From the NCBI RefSeq assembly GCF_002885955.2, contig NZ_POQS01000004.1:669289-723829 (forward strand): a DNA stretch of 54,541 bases, in the 5' to 3' direction. Positions 25,936-35,931 of the stretch are shown in pieces; position 1 is the stretch's first letter; every line of letters begins with the position of its first letter. This DNA is from Achromobacter pulmonis. Its GTDB lineage: Bacteria > Pseudomonadota > Gammaproteobacteria > Burkholderiales > Burkholderiaceae_B. Below the pieces are notes generated by a model, which did not search any database, was not told the origin of the DNA, and was given only the letters and a program-made list of their open reading frames with translations. The translations under genes were made by a program, and so were the position numbers.

Positions 25936-28574
25936 CACGAGCCTCCAAGCGCCACGCGCAGGCTGTTCATTTCTTGCTGCACCCCGTAGTAATAGTCGGC
26001 GCCGGGCTGCCCCTGCAGCTTGCCCCACAGGCAGCGCTTGAGCCACTCGTCGATCTTGTTTCCCTTGAACTTCTCGATCAGCACCGCCACGATGATCAGG
26101 AACACCGCCGCGATCAGGCCCACCAGCGTGGCCGACATGGCGAAGGCGCTGATGACGATCAGGCTGAGGATACCCGAGGCGACGTACAGGCCGCCCATCA
26201 GGCCGTTCTTCTCGATCACGAACTGGTCCGTGGCCGACTTGAAATCGAACACCGCCATGATGACGCCGGTGACGACCCCGACCCGGCTACCCCAGCGGGC
26301 GAGCAATGAGCCGGTGGCGTCCAGAGACACGCCCACGCCCAGGCGCATGCCGCCGGCGGCCCTGGCCTTGAGCGCCGCGCCCAGCACGTCGGCCACCGAG
26401 CCGCCGGCCGAAGCGATGCCGACCACGAATTTCCAGCTCGCGTCGCTGCGCTCGTGCGGCATGGCCGATTCCAGGTCGCTCCAGAGCTTGTACACCGCCA
26501 CCGTCTGGAACACGCAGCCGACCACGCCAAGCCGCACGTCGGTATTGATCGTCGTGCGCCAGCGCGACAACTCCCTGGCCTCGTACTGCTCGATCGTCAT
26601 GGTCGTCTGCGCCAGCGCCCGGGCCCGGTCGCCGGCCCGCATGTCCGCCGGCACGCTGGCGGCGGCCTGTCTGTCCACGAGCATGAACCAGCGCTTCTTG
26701 TCGCTGCCTTCGATCTGTTCGCCGCGCACTTCCAGGCGGCGCAACTCTTCGGCCACCGCGCGCTCCATCTGGCGCAGGTCCACCCTGCCGCCATGCTGGC
26801 GCATGATTTCCCGGATCAGCGCGGCGCGGAATGATTTTCGGCCGCCCTCGACCTCGACGATCGCCACGTCCTGGCGCGACAGCAGCCCCATATACATCGC
26901 CAGCCTGCGCGCGACGGCGCTATCCACGCCCAGCCTCAGGACGTGCACCAGCGGCCCCATGATCTGTTCGAGCAGGCGTGCGGTCTTATCCATCTGGCCT
27001 TCGCTCAGCACCTTGAGCCCGGTCTTGTAGGCCTCGTGCAGATTGCTCCAGGGAATTCCCTTCCAGTCGACGGCCGCCTCGTGCGCATCGACGACCTTCT
27101 TGACCACGAAGTCCTGGTTGTGGAACATGGCCCGCAGCACGATGTTGCGAGTGTCCTCCGGGTTCCCTTGCAGCCAGTCGGCGTACAACTGGAAGCAGAC
27201 GCGCTTGTCCTGGGTTCCGTCGATGCACAGGGCGAGAACGGTCTGGTAGACCTCGCCGCTGTCGGCATTGTTGGCGTCGTAATTGCACTGGAACGACTCC
27301 AGCGTGTTTTCGCAGGTCATCCACGCCACGTGCGCCTTGGCCATGGGCACGATGATCCCGGCGTCGAACTTCGCCAGGCGGTCGTCGAAACCGCTTTGCC
27401 ACGCCCTGCGGGCGTTCTCGTCATAGTTGTCGAAGTATTTGCTCCAGGCGTCCCAGCGCACCTTGCGCCGCTCTTCCTCGGTCGGATGGCGGTAATTGTC
27501 GGCCTCGGCCAGGCGGCCCTCGCGGTTCTCCGGCATCAGCCAGTCCAGCAGCAACTGGCCCACCGCCAGGCCCTCGGCCCCGGCGCCGCCCGGGCCGACC
27601 GCCATGTGCGGAGTGCTGGTCCCGTAGACGGAATAGTTGGTCGCATCCTGGCCGCGCCGGCGCAGGAAGTCGCTTTCCGCGGACTGCATGACGATCTCGC
27701 TGATCGACTCGATGGACTTCGACACGGTCAGCGGCCGCAGGTCCTCCTTGTTCGAGACGAAATCATCGAAACGCATGCGCATCAGCCGCGCGATGTCCTG
27801 CAGGATTCCCGTGCCGTCCGGCAAGGCCAGCATCAGCCCGTTGCCCGGCGAGAACGCCTCGGCCGCGTCCTCGATCGGCTCGCCCATCCAACCCTTGACG
27901 TTGTAGTAGCCGACGGTGCTCCAGCCCAGCAGCTGCTGCTTGCCGTAAGGGTCCAGTTCGCGCTTGCGGTGGACCACGTAATCGGCCACCGTGTCCTTCA
28001 AGGTCTTGATGCTCTTGGCCTGCGGGTGCTTCTTGCCGCTCAGCCAGGCTTGCACGTCGAACTTGAACATGTGCCGCTGGCGCATCTCGGCGCCCTTTCT
28101 GCCCTTGTGGGCCTTGCAGACGTCCTTGGTCCATTGCACGTCCGAAAACGCGAGCCAGACGAAGGTCGCGTTCCTGGCGTTGGGAATCGTCAGCAACGAC
28201 GCCTTGGCCTCATGGTCCTGGGAGGCGCACGTGAACGCCCGGTCGCAATCTTCCACCGGCTTGTCGAGGTCGAAGTTGTACAGGGTGGCGTTCTCGTTGA
28301 CGTAATAGCCTTTCAGCTCGGAGCGCGCTTCGTCATAGACGTACAGATAGCCGGTGCGCAGCAGACGCACGCCATAGCGCGCGCCCTCGCCCAGCGGCCG
28401 TTCGCGCAGCTCGGGCATGTCCAGGTCGCCATCGAGCGCGGGGAAGATCGCGTCGTTCTTCAACACCGCGTAGCGCAGCGGCATGATGGGCAGGCCGATA
28501 CGGTGAAACGGGCAATCCTCGCCGCAATCCAGCGACGAACGCCTTCTTTCGCAGTTCTTTACTTCATCGGCCAT
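25935..28574 (-). CDS. T6SS effector, VasX-like (BTH_I2691 family), probable pore-forming toxin
   Basis: 879 residues from the ATG at 28572-28574 (MADEVKNCERR), overlapping the end of the DUF4123 gene by 11 bp. The N-terminal domain matches the VasX N-terminal region: CPFHRIGLPIMPLRYAVLKN near residue 20, then RLLRTGYLYVYDEAR. A long helical middle follows. The C-terminal 200 residues contain about four to six hydrophobic segments, including GVVTGVIMAVFDF and the strongly hydrophobic stretch before IEKFKGNK, as expected of a colicin-like pore former. It sits in a vgrG - DUF4123 - effector - DUF6708 cassette, so loading onto the upstream VgrG through the DUF4123 chaperone is likely. Target membrane and activity are inferred. 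Confidence 0.85.
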   Translation of the reverse strand: MADEVKNCERRRSSLDCGEDCPFHRIGLPIMPLRYAVLKNDAIFPALDGDLDMPELRERPLGEGARYGVRLLRTGYLYVYDEARSELKGYYVNENATLYNFDLDKPVEDCDRAFTCASQDHEAKASLLTIPNARNATFVWLAFSDVQWTKDVCKAHKGRKGAEMRQRHMFKFDVQAWLSGKKHPQAKSIKTLKDTVADYVVHRKRELDPYGKQQLLGWSTVGYYNVKGWMGEPIEDAAEAFSPGNGLMLALPDGTGILQDIARLMRMRFDDFVSNKEDLRPLTVSKSIESISEIVMQSAESDFLRRRGQDATNYSVYGTSTPHMAVGPGGAGAEGLAVGQLLLDWLMPENREGRLAEADNYRHPTEEERRKVRWDAWSKYFDNYDENARRAWQSGFDDRLAKFDAGIIVPMAKAHVAWMTCENTLESFQCNYDANNADSGEVYQTVLALCIDGTQDKRVCFQLYADWLQGNPEDTRNIVLRAMFHNQDFVVKKVVDAHEAAVDWKGIPWSNLHEAYKTGLKVLSEGQMDKTARLLEQIMGPLVHVLRLGVDSAVARRLAMYMGLLSRQDVAIVEVEGGRKSFRAALIREIMRQHGGRVDLRQMERAVAEELRRLEVRGEQIEGSDKKRWFMLVDRQAAASVPADMRAGDRARALAQTTMTIEQYEARELSRWRTTINTDVRLGVVGCVFQTVAVYKLWSDLESAMPHERSDASWKFVVGIASAGGSVADVLGAALKARAAGGMRLGVGVSLDATGSLLARWGSRVGVVTGVIMAVFDFKSATDQFVIEKNGLMGGLYVASGILSLIVISAFAMSATLVGLIAAVFLIIVAVLIEKFKGNKIDEWLKRCLWGKLQGQPGADYYYGVQQEMNSLRVALGGS

Positions 28575-29409
28575 CGGGCTCTCCAGTTCGTTCCATATCC
28601 GCGCGCACGGCGGCCCAGTCTTCGTCCGACAGATCCTGGACCGCGGCCAGGTATGGATAATCATCTTCCGGCTGCATGGCCGCCAGGCAGGCGCGCACCC
28701 GTTCGTGGCGATGGAAGGCCGGATGCACCTCCAGCCCATGCCGCGCGAACGCCTTGCGCTCCTCGAGCGATTTCAGCCCCAGGTCCCGGGCGGCGCGGAA
28801 ATGCCCCATCACGGCCTGCCCCAGGGCCACGCGCCCGTCCGGCGCCAGCGTTTCCAGGCCGGCCAGCACTTCGTTCAACGCCTGCATATGAATCAGCGCG
28901 AACGACTGTTCCGCGCTCAGGCGCAGGCGCGGCGACGGCGCGGCATCCGGCCGGTCCACCGCCTGCCACGCCCCGTCCAGGCGGAACATGCAGCGCTGCA
29001 CCGGCCCGCAAAGCCAGGCCAGTTGCGCCGCGTCGAGGATCCACGGCAGTTGCGCCAGCACGCGCGGATCGAAGAAACGGAAGAAGCACGGCCCCTGGCC
29101 GTCGATGTCGACGATCATGCGCGAACGGCAATGCGCGGCCACGGCGTCGACTTGCCGGTCCGATTGCAGCAACAGGCCCAGCCAGAATTCCTCGTCATCG
29201 ACAACCGCCTGGTTCAGGCCCGCCAGGACCTGCGCCTTGTGCACGGCCTGCATGGCGGACAGGTCCACCAGCCTCGGCATCAGGCCGGGCATCTTCCGCA
29301 GCGCCGGCGGCACCAGGACCTCCGGCTGAACGAACGCCGGCACGCCGCGCGCGCGCTCGTCCTGGATAAGACCGAAGCCGAAGGCGTCGAACGCCTGGTA
29401 ATCGAGCAT
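28564..29409 (-). CDS. DUF4123 adaptor/chaperone (Tap/TEC) for the VasX-like effector
   Basis: 281 residues from the ATG at 29407-29409, preceded by a strong GAGGAGG; a TTG 18 bases upstream is the alternative. The N-terminal 120 residues have DUF4123 features (LVDLSAMQAVHKAQVL, and GQGPCFFRFFDPRVLAQL, the most conserved part). The C-terminal half is helical. In T6SS the family binds effectors and attaches them to the tip of a cognate VgrG without being secreted. Position between vgrG and the effector gene names both likely partners. Confidence 0.88.
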   Translation of the reverse strand: MLDYQAFDAFGFGLIQDERARGVPAFVQPEVLVPPALRKMPGLMPRLVDLSAMQAVHKAQVLAGLNQAVVDDEEFWLGLLLQSDRQVDAVAAHCRSRMIVDIDGQGPCFFRFFDPRVLAQLPWILDAAQLAWLCGPVQRCMFRLDGAWQAVDRPDAAPSPRLRLSAEQSFALIHMQALNEVLAGLETLAPDGRVALGQAVMGHFRAARDLGLKSLEERKAFARHGLEVHPAFHRHERVRACLAAMQPEDDYPYLAAVQDLSDEDWAAVRADMERTGEPDGR

Positions 29410-29434
29410 GCCGCCCTCCTCTCGCAACGCCCGT

Positions 29435-32137
29435 TCAACTCAGCGGCACCACGGCGCCGCCGCGCTGGGCCGCGCCGCGCACGCGCGCCTCGCACAAGGG
29501 GCCGGCTTCGCTGAAGGCCAGATTCGGCTGGCTGCTTTCCGGCCCCACCCAGCTGTGCACCCCCGCCTTCAATTCCACCTTGCCCGGCGCATGCAGCTGA
29601 ATGCCGCCGCCCTCGACCCGCAGATAGGCGCCGCCCGCGGTGGCCAGCAGGCGCTGTTTGGCCTCGACCGTGACGCTGGCCGCGGACGACGAGACGGTCA
29701 CTGCCTTCTCCGCGGACAGCGCCATCTTCGCGTCCTGGCTGTGCAGCCGCAGCCTGCCGCCGGCGGCGTGCAGGCGCAGGCCCTGATCCTTGACCGCGCG
29801 CGCGCCCGAAGGCGGGTTGCCCAGCGTGAACAGCACCGCGCCGGCGGCCACGCCCAGCGCCACGTTGGCGCTGCTGACCCAGTTCACGTCCGGCGCCACC
29901 TGCGCGAAGGTGCCGCCCGCCGCCAGGAAGGCGTCGGCCGGCGTGTACTGGCCGATGCCGCTGGGCGCGCTGACCTGGACATGGGGTTCGCTGTAGGCCG
30001 CCACCGGCTCGCCGGACGAATCGCCCGCGCCTTCCTGCGTCGCTTCCACCACCTCCAGCACGTGTTCGAGCGCGTCCTGCGCCGGCACGGTTTCCGGATC
30101 GTCTTCCAGCACGGCCTTCTGCCTGGCCGCCATGTCGGCCAGCTCCCTGGCCGATTCCATGGCGCGTTCGATCTGCCTGGCGGCCTCGGCGCTGTCGAGC
30201 AGCGCGCCCTCGGCGTTCTCGCGCAGGTCGGCGCTGATCAGCAGGCCGGCGCCGGCGCGCAGCGCCATGGACTCGCGCGTGGACAGCTCGGCGCCGTGGC
30301 CCAGGTCTTCCAGCCGCTCGTTGTCGCGCTGCTGCTTGATGTGCCCCAGGTTCAGGCGCGTATCGGCCTGCGTGGTGGAGGCGGTCAGGCGCGCCTGTCC
30401 GGGCGTGTCGTCCTGCACCAGCTGGTTGTAGCCGCCGGTGCCCGCGCCGCTGGCCGGCAGGGCCTGGGTCTTGAAGCCGGACATCACCGCGTTGTGCGCG
30501 TGGCCGTCGCTGCCGCCGGCGAACCAGGCCGGCGCATTGCCGGTGGCGTTGGCCGCGCCCGCCTGCACCTGGTTGTGCGGCGCGTCCTCGGCGCCTTCGC
30601 CGTTGTAGAGCGCGCCCACCACCACGGGCCGGTCGATGTCGCCATGCAGGAATTCCACCAGCACTTCCTGGCCCACGCGCGGCACGAAATGGCCGCCCCA
30701 GTCGCCGCCGGCCACCGGTTCGGCCACGCGCACCCAGGCGCCCAGCTCGTCCGCGGCCGGCGCGTTCTCGTCGCCGGACGGATGCGCCAGCCGGCTGCTG
30801 GCGGCCTTGCCGCGCTGCCAATGGAATTGCACCTTGACGCGATGGTCGCGGTCGGTATGCACCGGCTCTTGCGCGCCCACCACCAGCGCGGTCTGCGCGC
30901 CGAAGACGGTGGGGCGCGGATGCAGCCGTTCGCCATGGCCGTCCCGCGTGGCCGGGCGGAACTCCGTCTCCATGCCGATGCAGGTGAACGTGTTGCGGTA
31001 GAAGTCCGCCCGATCGTGTGCGTCCGCGCCGCCGCCCTGCGCCCGGCCCAGGTCGGCGTCGAAGTTGTTGCGGGCCTGGTGGTCGATGGCGATCACCACA
31101 TAGGCCGACGGCCCGCCCTGCTGGTAATGGCCGGTCAGCTCGAAGCGCTGCCCCGGCGCCAGCGTGCGCACGGTGCCCGCGCCCTCGTAGCTCTGCTCGC
31201 GCACGCGGATGGCGGCCAGCGCGTTGTGCGCCAGCCGTTCGCCCTGCGCGCCGTCTTCGTACGCGTACTGCCCGGGGTAGTCGTTGCAGGCCAGCTCGAT
31301 GGCGCCCGCTTGCGCATCGGCATGCGCCTCCATCTGCGCCTGCGCCGCCACCGGCCGCGCCTGGACGCTGCGGTAGTCCCAGCTGGCCAGGCGCACCGCA
31401 TTGGTCTGCCAGCGCTTGCGCTGGCTCCATTGCTGGATGCTGTCCTGCGTCTCGGTGACATCGGCGCGCGCGAAACGCACGCTGGCCTGCGGCCCGGGCT
31501 GGAACGCGCCGTTGTGGTCGGCGATGACCAGGGTGTGGCCGTCGGCCTGGTGCTCGACCCAGTAGAACAGGCCTTCTTCGGCCAGCAGGCGCTCCACGAA
31601 GGCGTAATCGGTTTCACGGTACTGGATGGTCAGGCTGCGCCTGGCATAGGCGGCGCGGTCCTTCACGTCCCAGCGCCATTGCGGCGCCAACGTGCCCTGC
31701 CCGTTGTAGTCGCCGAAAATGCTCTCGACGATGTCGAACACCGTCTTGTCCTGATAGGCGAAGCTGTCGCGGCGGGCGCGCAGAAAGGCCAGCCAGGGCT
31801 CCACGGTCAGGCCGTAGCGCGCCAGGCCGCCGTTGGCGCCGCGGAATTGCGCCGCGGTCACGTGGCCGTGCCAGATGCGCGGCTGCGCGCGGTCCAGCGC
31901 GGTCTGCAGGCGCAGCGTCACGGGCTGGCCCAGCAGCGCTTTCAGCGGGATATGGGCGTCGTCGGAGAGCGCCGTGAGATCCAGCCGGCAGGCGCCCGCG
32001 CCCAATTGCTCGCGCGCCGACAGCGTCTCGGCCACCAGGCGGTTTTCGCCCAGCGGCGTGCTCAGGTTCAGGAGACGGTTGGCCTGCTCGATACCGGCGG
32101 TCGACAGGCGGGAAAGTCCGGAGGAATCCTGGGGCAT
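29435..32137 (-). CDS. vgrG: VgrG spike protein (TssI) with DUF2345 extension
   Basis: 900 residues. The gp27/gp5-like core covers about residues 25-600, with the usual YRETDYAFVERLLAEEGLFY motif and the OB-fold segment (about 430-515) containing VKVQFHWQRG and EVLVEFLHGDIDRPVV. The C-terminal DUF2345 beta region (about 740-880) ends without an enzymatic domain, so this is a carrier VgrG. It forms the trimeric tip on Hcp. It is the first gene of the effector cassette behind clpV and ends 25 bp before the DUF4123 start. Confidence 0.95.
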   Translation of the reverse strand: MPQDSSGLSRLSTAGIEQANRLLNLSTPLGENRLVAETLSAREQLGAGACRLDLTALSDDAHIPLKALLGQPVTLRLQTALDRAQPRIWHGHVTAAQFRGANGGLARYGLTVEPWLAFLRARRDSFAYQDKTVFDIVESIFGDYNGQGTLAPQWRWDVKDRAAYARRSLTIQYRETDYAFVERLLAEEGLFYWVEHQADGHTLVIADHNGAFQPGPQASVRFARADVTETQDSIQQWSQRKRWQTNAVRLASWDYRSVQARPVAAQAQMEAHADAQAGAIELACNDYPGQYAYEDGAQGERLAHNALAAIRVREQSYEGAGTVRTLAPGQRFELTGHYQQGGPSAYVVIAIDHQARNNFDADLGRAQGGGADAHDRADFYRNTFTCIGMETEFRPATRDGHGERLHPRPTVFGAQTALVVGAQEPVHTDRDHRVKVQFHWQRGKAASSRLAHPSGDENAPAADELGAWVRVAEPVAGGDWGGHFVPRVGQEVLVEFLHGDIDRPVVVGALYNGEGAEDAPHNQVQAGAANATGNAPAWFAGGSDGHAHNAVMSGFKTQALPASGAGTGGYNQLVQDDTPGQARLTASTTQADTRLNLGHIKQQRDNERLEDLGHGAELSTRESMALRAGAGLLISADLRENAEGALLDSAEAARQIERAMESARELADMAARQKAVLEDDPETVPAQDALEHVLEVVEATQEGAGDSSGEPVAAYSEPHVQVSAPSGIGQYTPADAFLAAGGTFAQVAPDVNWVSSANVALGVAAGAVLFTLGNPPSGARAVKDQGLRLHAAGGRLRLHSQDAKMALSAEKAVTVSSSAASVTVEAKQRLLATAGGAYLRVEGGGIQLHAPGKVELKAGVHSWVGPESSQPNLAFSEAGPLCEARVRGAAQRGGAVVPLS

Positions 32138-32153
32138 GGCGGCGGCTCCGGGT

Positions 32154-34832
32154 TCAGGTCAGGCGGTAGCGGAAGTCGCCGTTCTTGCCGGCGGTGACGC
32201 GGATGCGCGCGATGGCCTCGCCCTGCGCCATACGGCTCAGCACCTGCTCGGCGATCTGCGGCAGCAGCGTGCCGTTCAGGATGTGGTCGACGTTGCGCGC
32301 GCCCGTGTCCACCTCGGTGCAGCGGGCCAGCACGGCCTCGACCAGCGCCTCGTCCCATTCGAACACGGCGCGGTGATTGGCCTGCACGCGCTCGGCGATG
32401 CGGCCGAGCTTCAGGCCGATGATGCGGGCCAGCGCGTCGTCGTCCACGGGGTAGTAGGCGATGGTCTTCATGCGGCCCAGGAAGGCGGGCTTGAAGGCCT
32501 TGTACAGCTGCGGCGCCAGCAGTTCCTGCAGCGCCTCGGGGCCGGGCCGTTCCTCGGCGCTCTTGTTCAGGCAGGCCTGCATGATGGCCGACGAGCCGAC
32601 GTTGGAGGTCAGGATGATGAGCGTGTTGCGGAAGTCGATCTCGCGGCCCTCGGCGTCGTCCATCACGCCCTTGTCGAACACCTGGAAGAACAGCTCCAGC
32701 ACGTCCGGATGGGCTTTCTCGATCTCGTCGAGCAGCACCACGCTGTAGGGCTGGCGGCGCACCGCCTCGGTCAGCACCCCGCCCTCGCCGTAGCCCACGT
32801 AGCCCGGCGGCGAACCCTTCAGGCCGGAAACGCTGTGGGCCTCCTGGTACTCGCTCATGTTGATGGTGATGAGCTTGCGCTCGCCGCCGTAGAGTACGTC
32901 GGCGACCGCCAATGCGGTCTCGGTCTTGCCCACGCCCGAGGGGCCGACGAACAGGAACACGCCCTTGGGCTTGTTGGGATCTTCCAGGCCGGCGCGCGCC
33001 GTGCGCACGCGCTGGGCGATGGCGTGCAGGGCGTGGTCCTGGCCGATGACGCGCTCGGCCAGCAGCGGCTGCAGTTCCAGCACGGTGCGGATCTCGTCGT
33101 TGACCATCCGGCCCAGCGGTATGCCGGTCCAGGCCGAGACGATCTCGGCGATGACCTGGGCGTCCACATAGGCCGGCACCAGCGGCGTTTCGCCCTGCAG
33201 CGCGCGCAGCTCCTGCTGCAGCGCGGCCAGCTGCGCCTGGGCCGGCGTGGGTTCGGGCGCCTTGGCGGCGCGGCGCTTGGCGGCCGGCTCCGGCGCGGCC
33301 TCCTCGCCCGCCGTCTCCAGCTCTACGCGCAGCGCGTGGATCTGGCGCACCAGCTCGCTTTCCTGGGCCAGCCGCGCCTCGGATTCGGCCAGCGTCTTGC
33401 GCGTGGCGTCCATTTCCTCGTCCAGCTCGCGCAGGCGCGCGCCCTGGGAGCCGCCGGCGGCGGCCTCCCGGCGCAGCGCGGCGCGCTCGGTTTCCAGGCG
33501 CGCCAGGCGGTGGCGCGCCTCGTCGATCAGGGCCGGCGTGGCGCTGCGGCCCAGGGCCACGCGCGCGCAGGCGGTGTCGAGCACGCTGACCGCCTTGTCC
33601 GGCAGCTGGCGGCCGCTGATGTAGCGGTGCGACAGGCGCGCCGCCGCCACGATGGCCTCGTCCAGCACCCGCACGCCGAAGTGCGCTTCCATCAGCGGCG
33701 CCATGCCGCGCAGCATGCTGGCGGCCAGCGTCTCGCTGGGTTCTTCCACCTTGACCACCTGGAAGCGCCGCGCCAGCGCGGCGTCTTTCTCGAAGTACTT
33801 CTTGTATTCGCTCCAGGTGGTGGCGGCGATGGTGCGCAGTTCGCCGCGCGCCAGCGCCGGCTTGAGCAGGTTGGCCGCGTCGTTCTGGCCCGCCTGCCCG
33901 CCCGCGCCTATCATGGTGTGGGCCTCGTCGATGAACAGGATGATGGGCGTGGCGCTTTGCTTGACCTCGTCGATGACGTTCTTCAGACGGTTCTCGAATT
34001 CGCCCTTGACGCTGGCGCCGGCCTGCAGCAGACCCATGTCCAGCGTGCGCAGCGCCACGCCGGCCAGCGCCGGCGGCACGTCGCCGGCCACGATGCGCAG
34101 CGCCAGGCCTTCGACCACCGCGGTCTTGCCCACGCCGGCCTCGCCGGTCAGGATGGGGTTGTTCTGGCGCCGGCGGGTCAGGATGTCCATCATCTGGCGG
34201 ATCTCGGCGTCGCGGCCGATGACCGGGTCGATCCTGCCTTCGCGCGCGCGCTCGGTCAGGTTGGCGGTGTACTGGTCCAGCGCCGGCGTCTTGGACAGGC
34301 CGGCGGCCGGCGCCGGCTCTTGCTGCGCGCCCTCGCCCAGCGCCACCGACTGTCCGGCCTCTTCCGAGCCGGCCGTCAGCGCGGCGAAATCATGCTTCAG
34401 TTCTTCCAGCCGGAACGATTCGAACAGGCGCGAGCCGCGCCGCGCGAGCTGGGCCAGGTCGGGCTCGGTCAGCAGCGCCAGCAGCAGATGGCCGGAGCGG
34501 ATGCGCGTGGTCTGCGTGTCCAGCGACGCGATCAGCCAGGCATGTTCGAACAAGCGCGGCAGGTGCGGCGAGAACACCGGCGTGCGGGTGTTGCCGTTCT
34601 TGAATCCGCGGATTTCCGCGTTCAGGTCGGCTTCCAGCCCCGAGGCGTCGATGCCGCTGCGGCGCGCCACGATGCTGAAGTCGCTGGCGGGCTTTTCCAG
34701 CAGCGCCAGAAACAGGTGCTCCAGGTCCACTTCGTAATGGCCTTGCGCCATGCACAGGCTGGCGGCGCGCTCGGCGGCCTGGCGGCAGGTCTGGTTCAGT
34801 TTCCCGATCAGGGTTTTCAGGGGTGTGGCCAT
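32154..34832 (-). CDS. clpV: ClpV (TssH), T6SS sheath-disassembly AAA+ ATPase
   Basis: 892 residues. An N-terminal Clp repeat domain (1-150) is followed by two AAA+ modules: Walker A GEAGVGKT with Lys236 and GPSGVGKTE with Lys636, and matching Walker B motifs (ILFIDEAHTM and VVLLDEIEKA). The middle coiled-coil domain is long (about 400-540), as in ClpV rather than housekeeping ClpB. It recycles contracted TssB/TssC sheaths. It follows tssG by ten bases and precedes vgrG by 16. Confidence 0.96.
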   Translation of the reverse strand: MATPLKTLIGKLNQTCRQAAERAASLCMAQGHYEVDLEHLFLALLEKPASDFSIVARRSGIDASGLEADLNAEIRGFKNGNTRTPVFSPHLPRLFEHAWLIASLDTQTTRIRSGHLLLALLTEPDLAQLARRGSRLFESFRLEELKHDFAALTAGSEEAGQSVALGEGAQQEPAPAAGLSKTPALDQYTANLTERAREGRIDPVIGRDAEIRQMMDILTRRRQNNPILTGEAGVGKTAVVEGLALRIVAGDVPPALAGVALRTLDMGLLQAGASVKGEFENRLKNVIDEVKQSATPIILFIDEAHTMIGAGGQAGQNDAANLLKPALARGELRTIAATTWSEYKKYFEKDAALARRFQVVKVEEPSETLAASMLRGMAPLMEAHFGVRVLDEAIVAAARLSHRYISGRQLPDKAVSVLDTACARVALGRSATPALIDEARHRLARLETERAALRREAAAGGSQGARLRELDEEMDATRKTLAESEARLAQESELVRQIHALRVELETAGEEAAPEPAAKRRAAKAPEPTPAQAQLAALQQELRALQGETPLVPAYVDAQVIAEIVSAWTGIPLGRMVNDEIRTVLELQPLLAERVIGQDHALHAIAQRVRTARAGLEDPNKPKGVFLFVGPSGVGKTETALAVADVLYGGERKLITINMSEYQEAHSVSGLKGSPPGYVGYGEGGVLTEAVRRQPYSVVLLDEIEKAHPDVLELFFQVFDKGVMDDAEGREIDFRNTLIILTSNVGSSAIMQACLNKSAEERPGPEALQELLAPQLYKAFKPAFLGRMKTIAYYPVDDDALARIIGLKLGRIAERVQANHRAVFEWDEALVEAVLARCTEVDTGARNVDHILNGTLLPQIAEQVLSRMAQGEAIARIRVTAGKNGDFRYRLT

Positions 34833-34842
34833 GGTGCTTGTT

Positions 34843-35931
34843 CTAGTGAATGGTGTGCAGTTCGTAGCTGGCGTCGTCGCGATCCGACGCCGCGGGTTCG
34901 GTGCAGAGAAAAGAGTTCCAGCCCAGGCGCGCGCCGGCGCCGCCGTCGCCGCCGAGCATGCTGCCGGCCACGTCCGCCCTGGCCATCACCAGCCGCACCT
35001 CGTATTCGAAGCTCATGCCGCCGAACATGGTCAGCAGCTTCTCCAGCGCCTGCGCGCGCGCCCCGCCCGGCAGGAAATCGCCGAACGCGGCCTTGGACAG
35101 CGGGCCGATCCACAGCCGGATGCGCATGTCGCGCTGCCAGATGCGCTCGCCCGCCATGGCGGACACGCCCAGCACCGCGCCCGGCATGCCCAGGCGCGTG
35201 CGATGCTCGAGCGGCACGTGGTACCAGCGGCCGACGAACTGCTCGACGCGGATGTCCACCTGGAAGTAATCGGCTAGCACCCGCTGCAGGTAGGCGGCCG
35301 ACACCGGGCGCTGGCGCGCCGCGGCGGCGTAATGGGCCAGCGATTCGTCGTACACCTGGCCCTGGCCCGCGTGCAGGCGGTCGCGCAGGGCCGGATGACC
35401 GATGCCGCCCAGCGCCAGCAACAGCGGCAGGTAGTGATGGTCCTGCTCGGTCTCGTGGCGCAGCGGCATGCGGTACTTCTTCCAGGCCGCATAGAAAAGC
35501 GCCGCGGCGCGGTTCGAGAAGATGTCGAAGAACGCGCGCGCCCCGCGGTCGCGCCGGGCGCTTTCGCGGTGGCTCAGAATCTCGGAATAATGCAGCGGCA
35601 AGGCGCCCTGCGCGCCCAGCAGGCCGAAGAAGGCCGGCTCGATCTCCACCCGCCCCAGCTTGCCTTCGGCCAGCGCCGCCAGGCGCGCCTGCGCGTCGTC
35701 CAGCGCCTGGCCGTCCTTGTCGTAGGCCGTCAGGCCGGCGATCTCGCTGGCCGGAAAGCCCAGCGAAGACGAATTCAGGAAGCGCAGGTGGGCCGGCACG
35801 GCGTTGCGCGCGCGCGTGCCCTCCTGGCGCGCGAACCACAGCTCCAGCACGCGCACGGCCTGGAAGAACTTGAAGCGCTGCGGCTCGGCCAGCAGCGCCT
35901 CGATTACGCTAGGATCGCGTCGCCGTTGCAT
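34843..35931 (-). CDS. tssG: TssG, T6SS baseplate protein
   Basis: 362 residues from the ATG at 35929-35931 (MQRRRDPSVIEALLAEPQRF), the usual family start; a GTG three codons upstream is possible. Family features include FKFFQAVRVLELWF and RFLNSSSLGFPASEI near the N-terminus and LPLHYSEIL in the centre. TssG forms the baseplate wedge with TssF, TssE and TssK. The start overlaps the tssF 3' end by 28 bp. Confidence 0.94.
   Translation of the reverse strand: MQRRRDPSVIEALLAEPQRFKFFQAVRVLELWFARQEGTRARNAVPAHLRFLNSSSLGFPASEIAGLTAYDKDGQALDDAQARLAALAEGKLGRVEIEPAFFGLLGAQGALPLHYSEILSHRESARRDRGARAFFDIFSNRAAALFYAAWKKYRMPLRHETEQDHHYLPLLLALGGIGHPALRDRLHAGQGQVYDESLAHYAAAARQRPVSAAYLQRVLADYFQVDIRVEQFVGRWYHVPLEHRTRLGMPGAVLGVSAMAGERIWQRDMRIRLWIGPLSKAAFGDFLPGGARAQALEKLLTMFGGMSFEYEVRLVMARADVAGSMLGGDGGAGARLGWNSFLCTEPAASDRDDASYELHTIH

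Noticed and set aside
31833..35873. A 1346-codon plus-strand open frame opposite clpV and tssG
   Set aside because: It is antisense to genes with clear motifs (both Walker A sites of ClpV, TssG blocks) and its product is a His/Arg/Ala/Gly-rich composition typical of shadow frames in GC-rich DNA.
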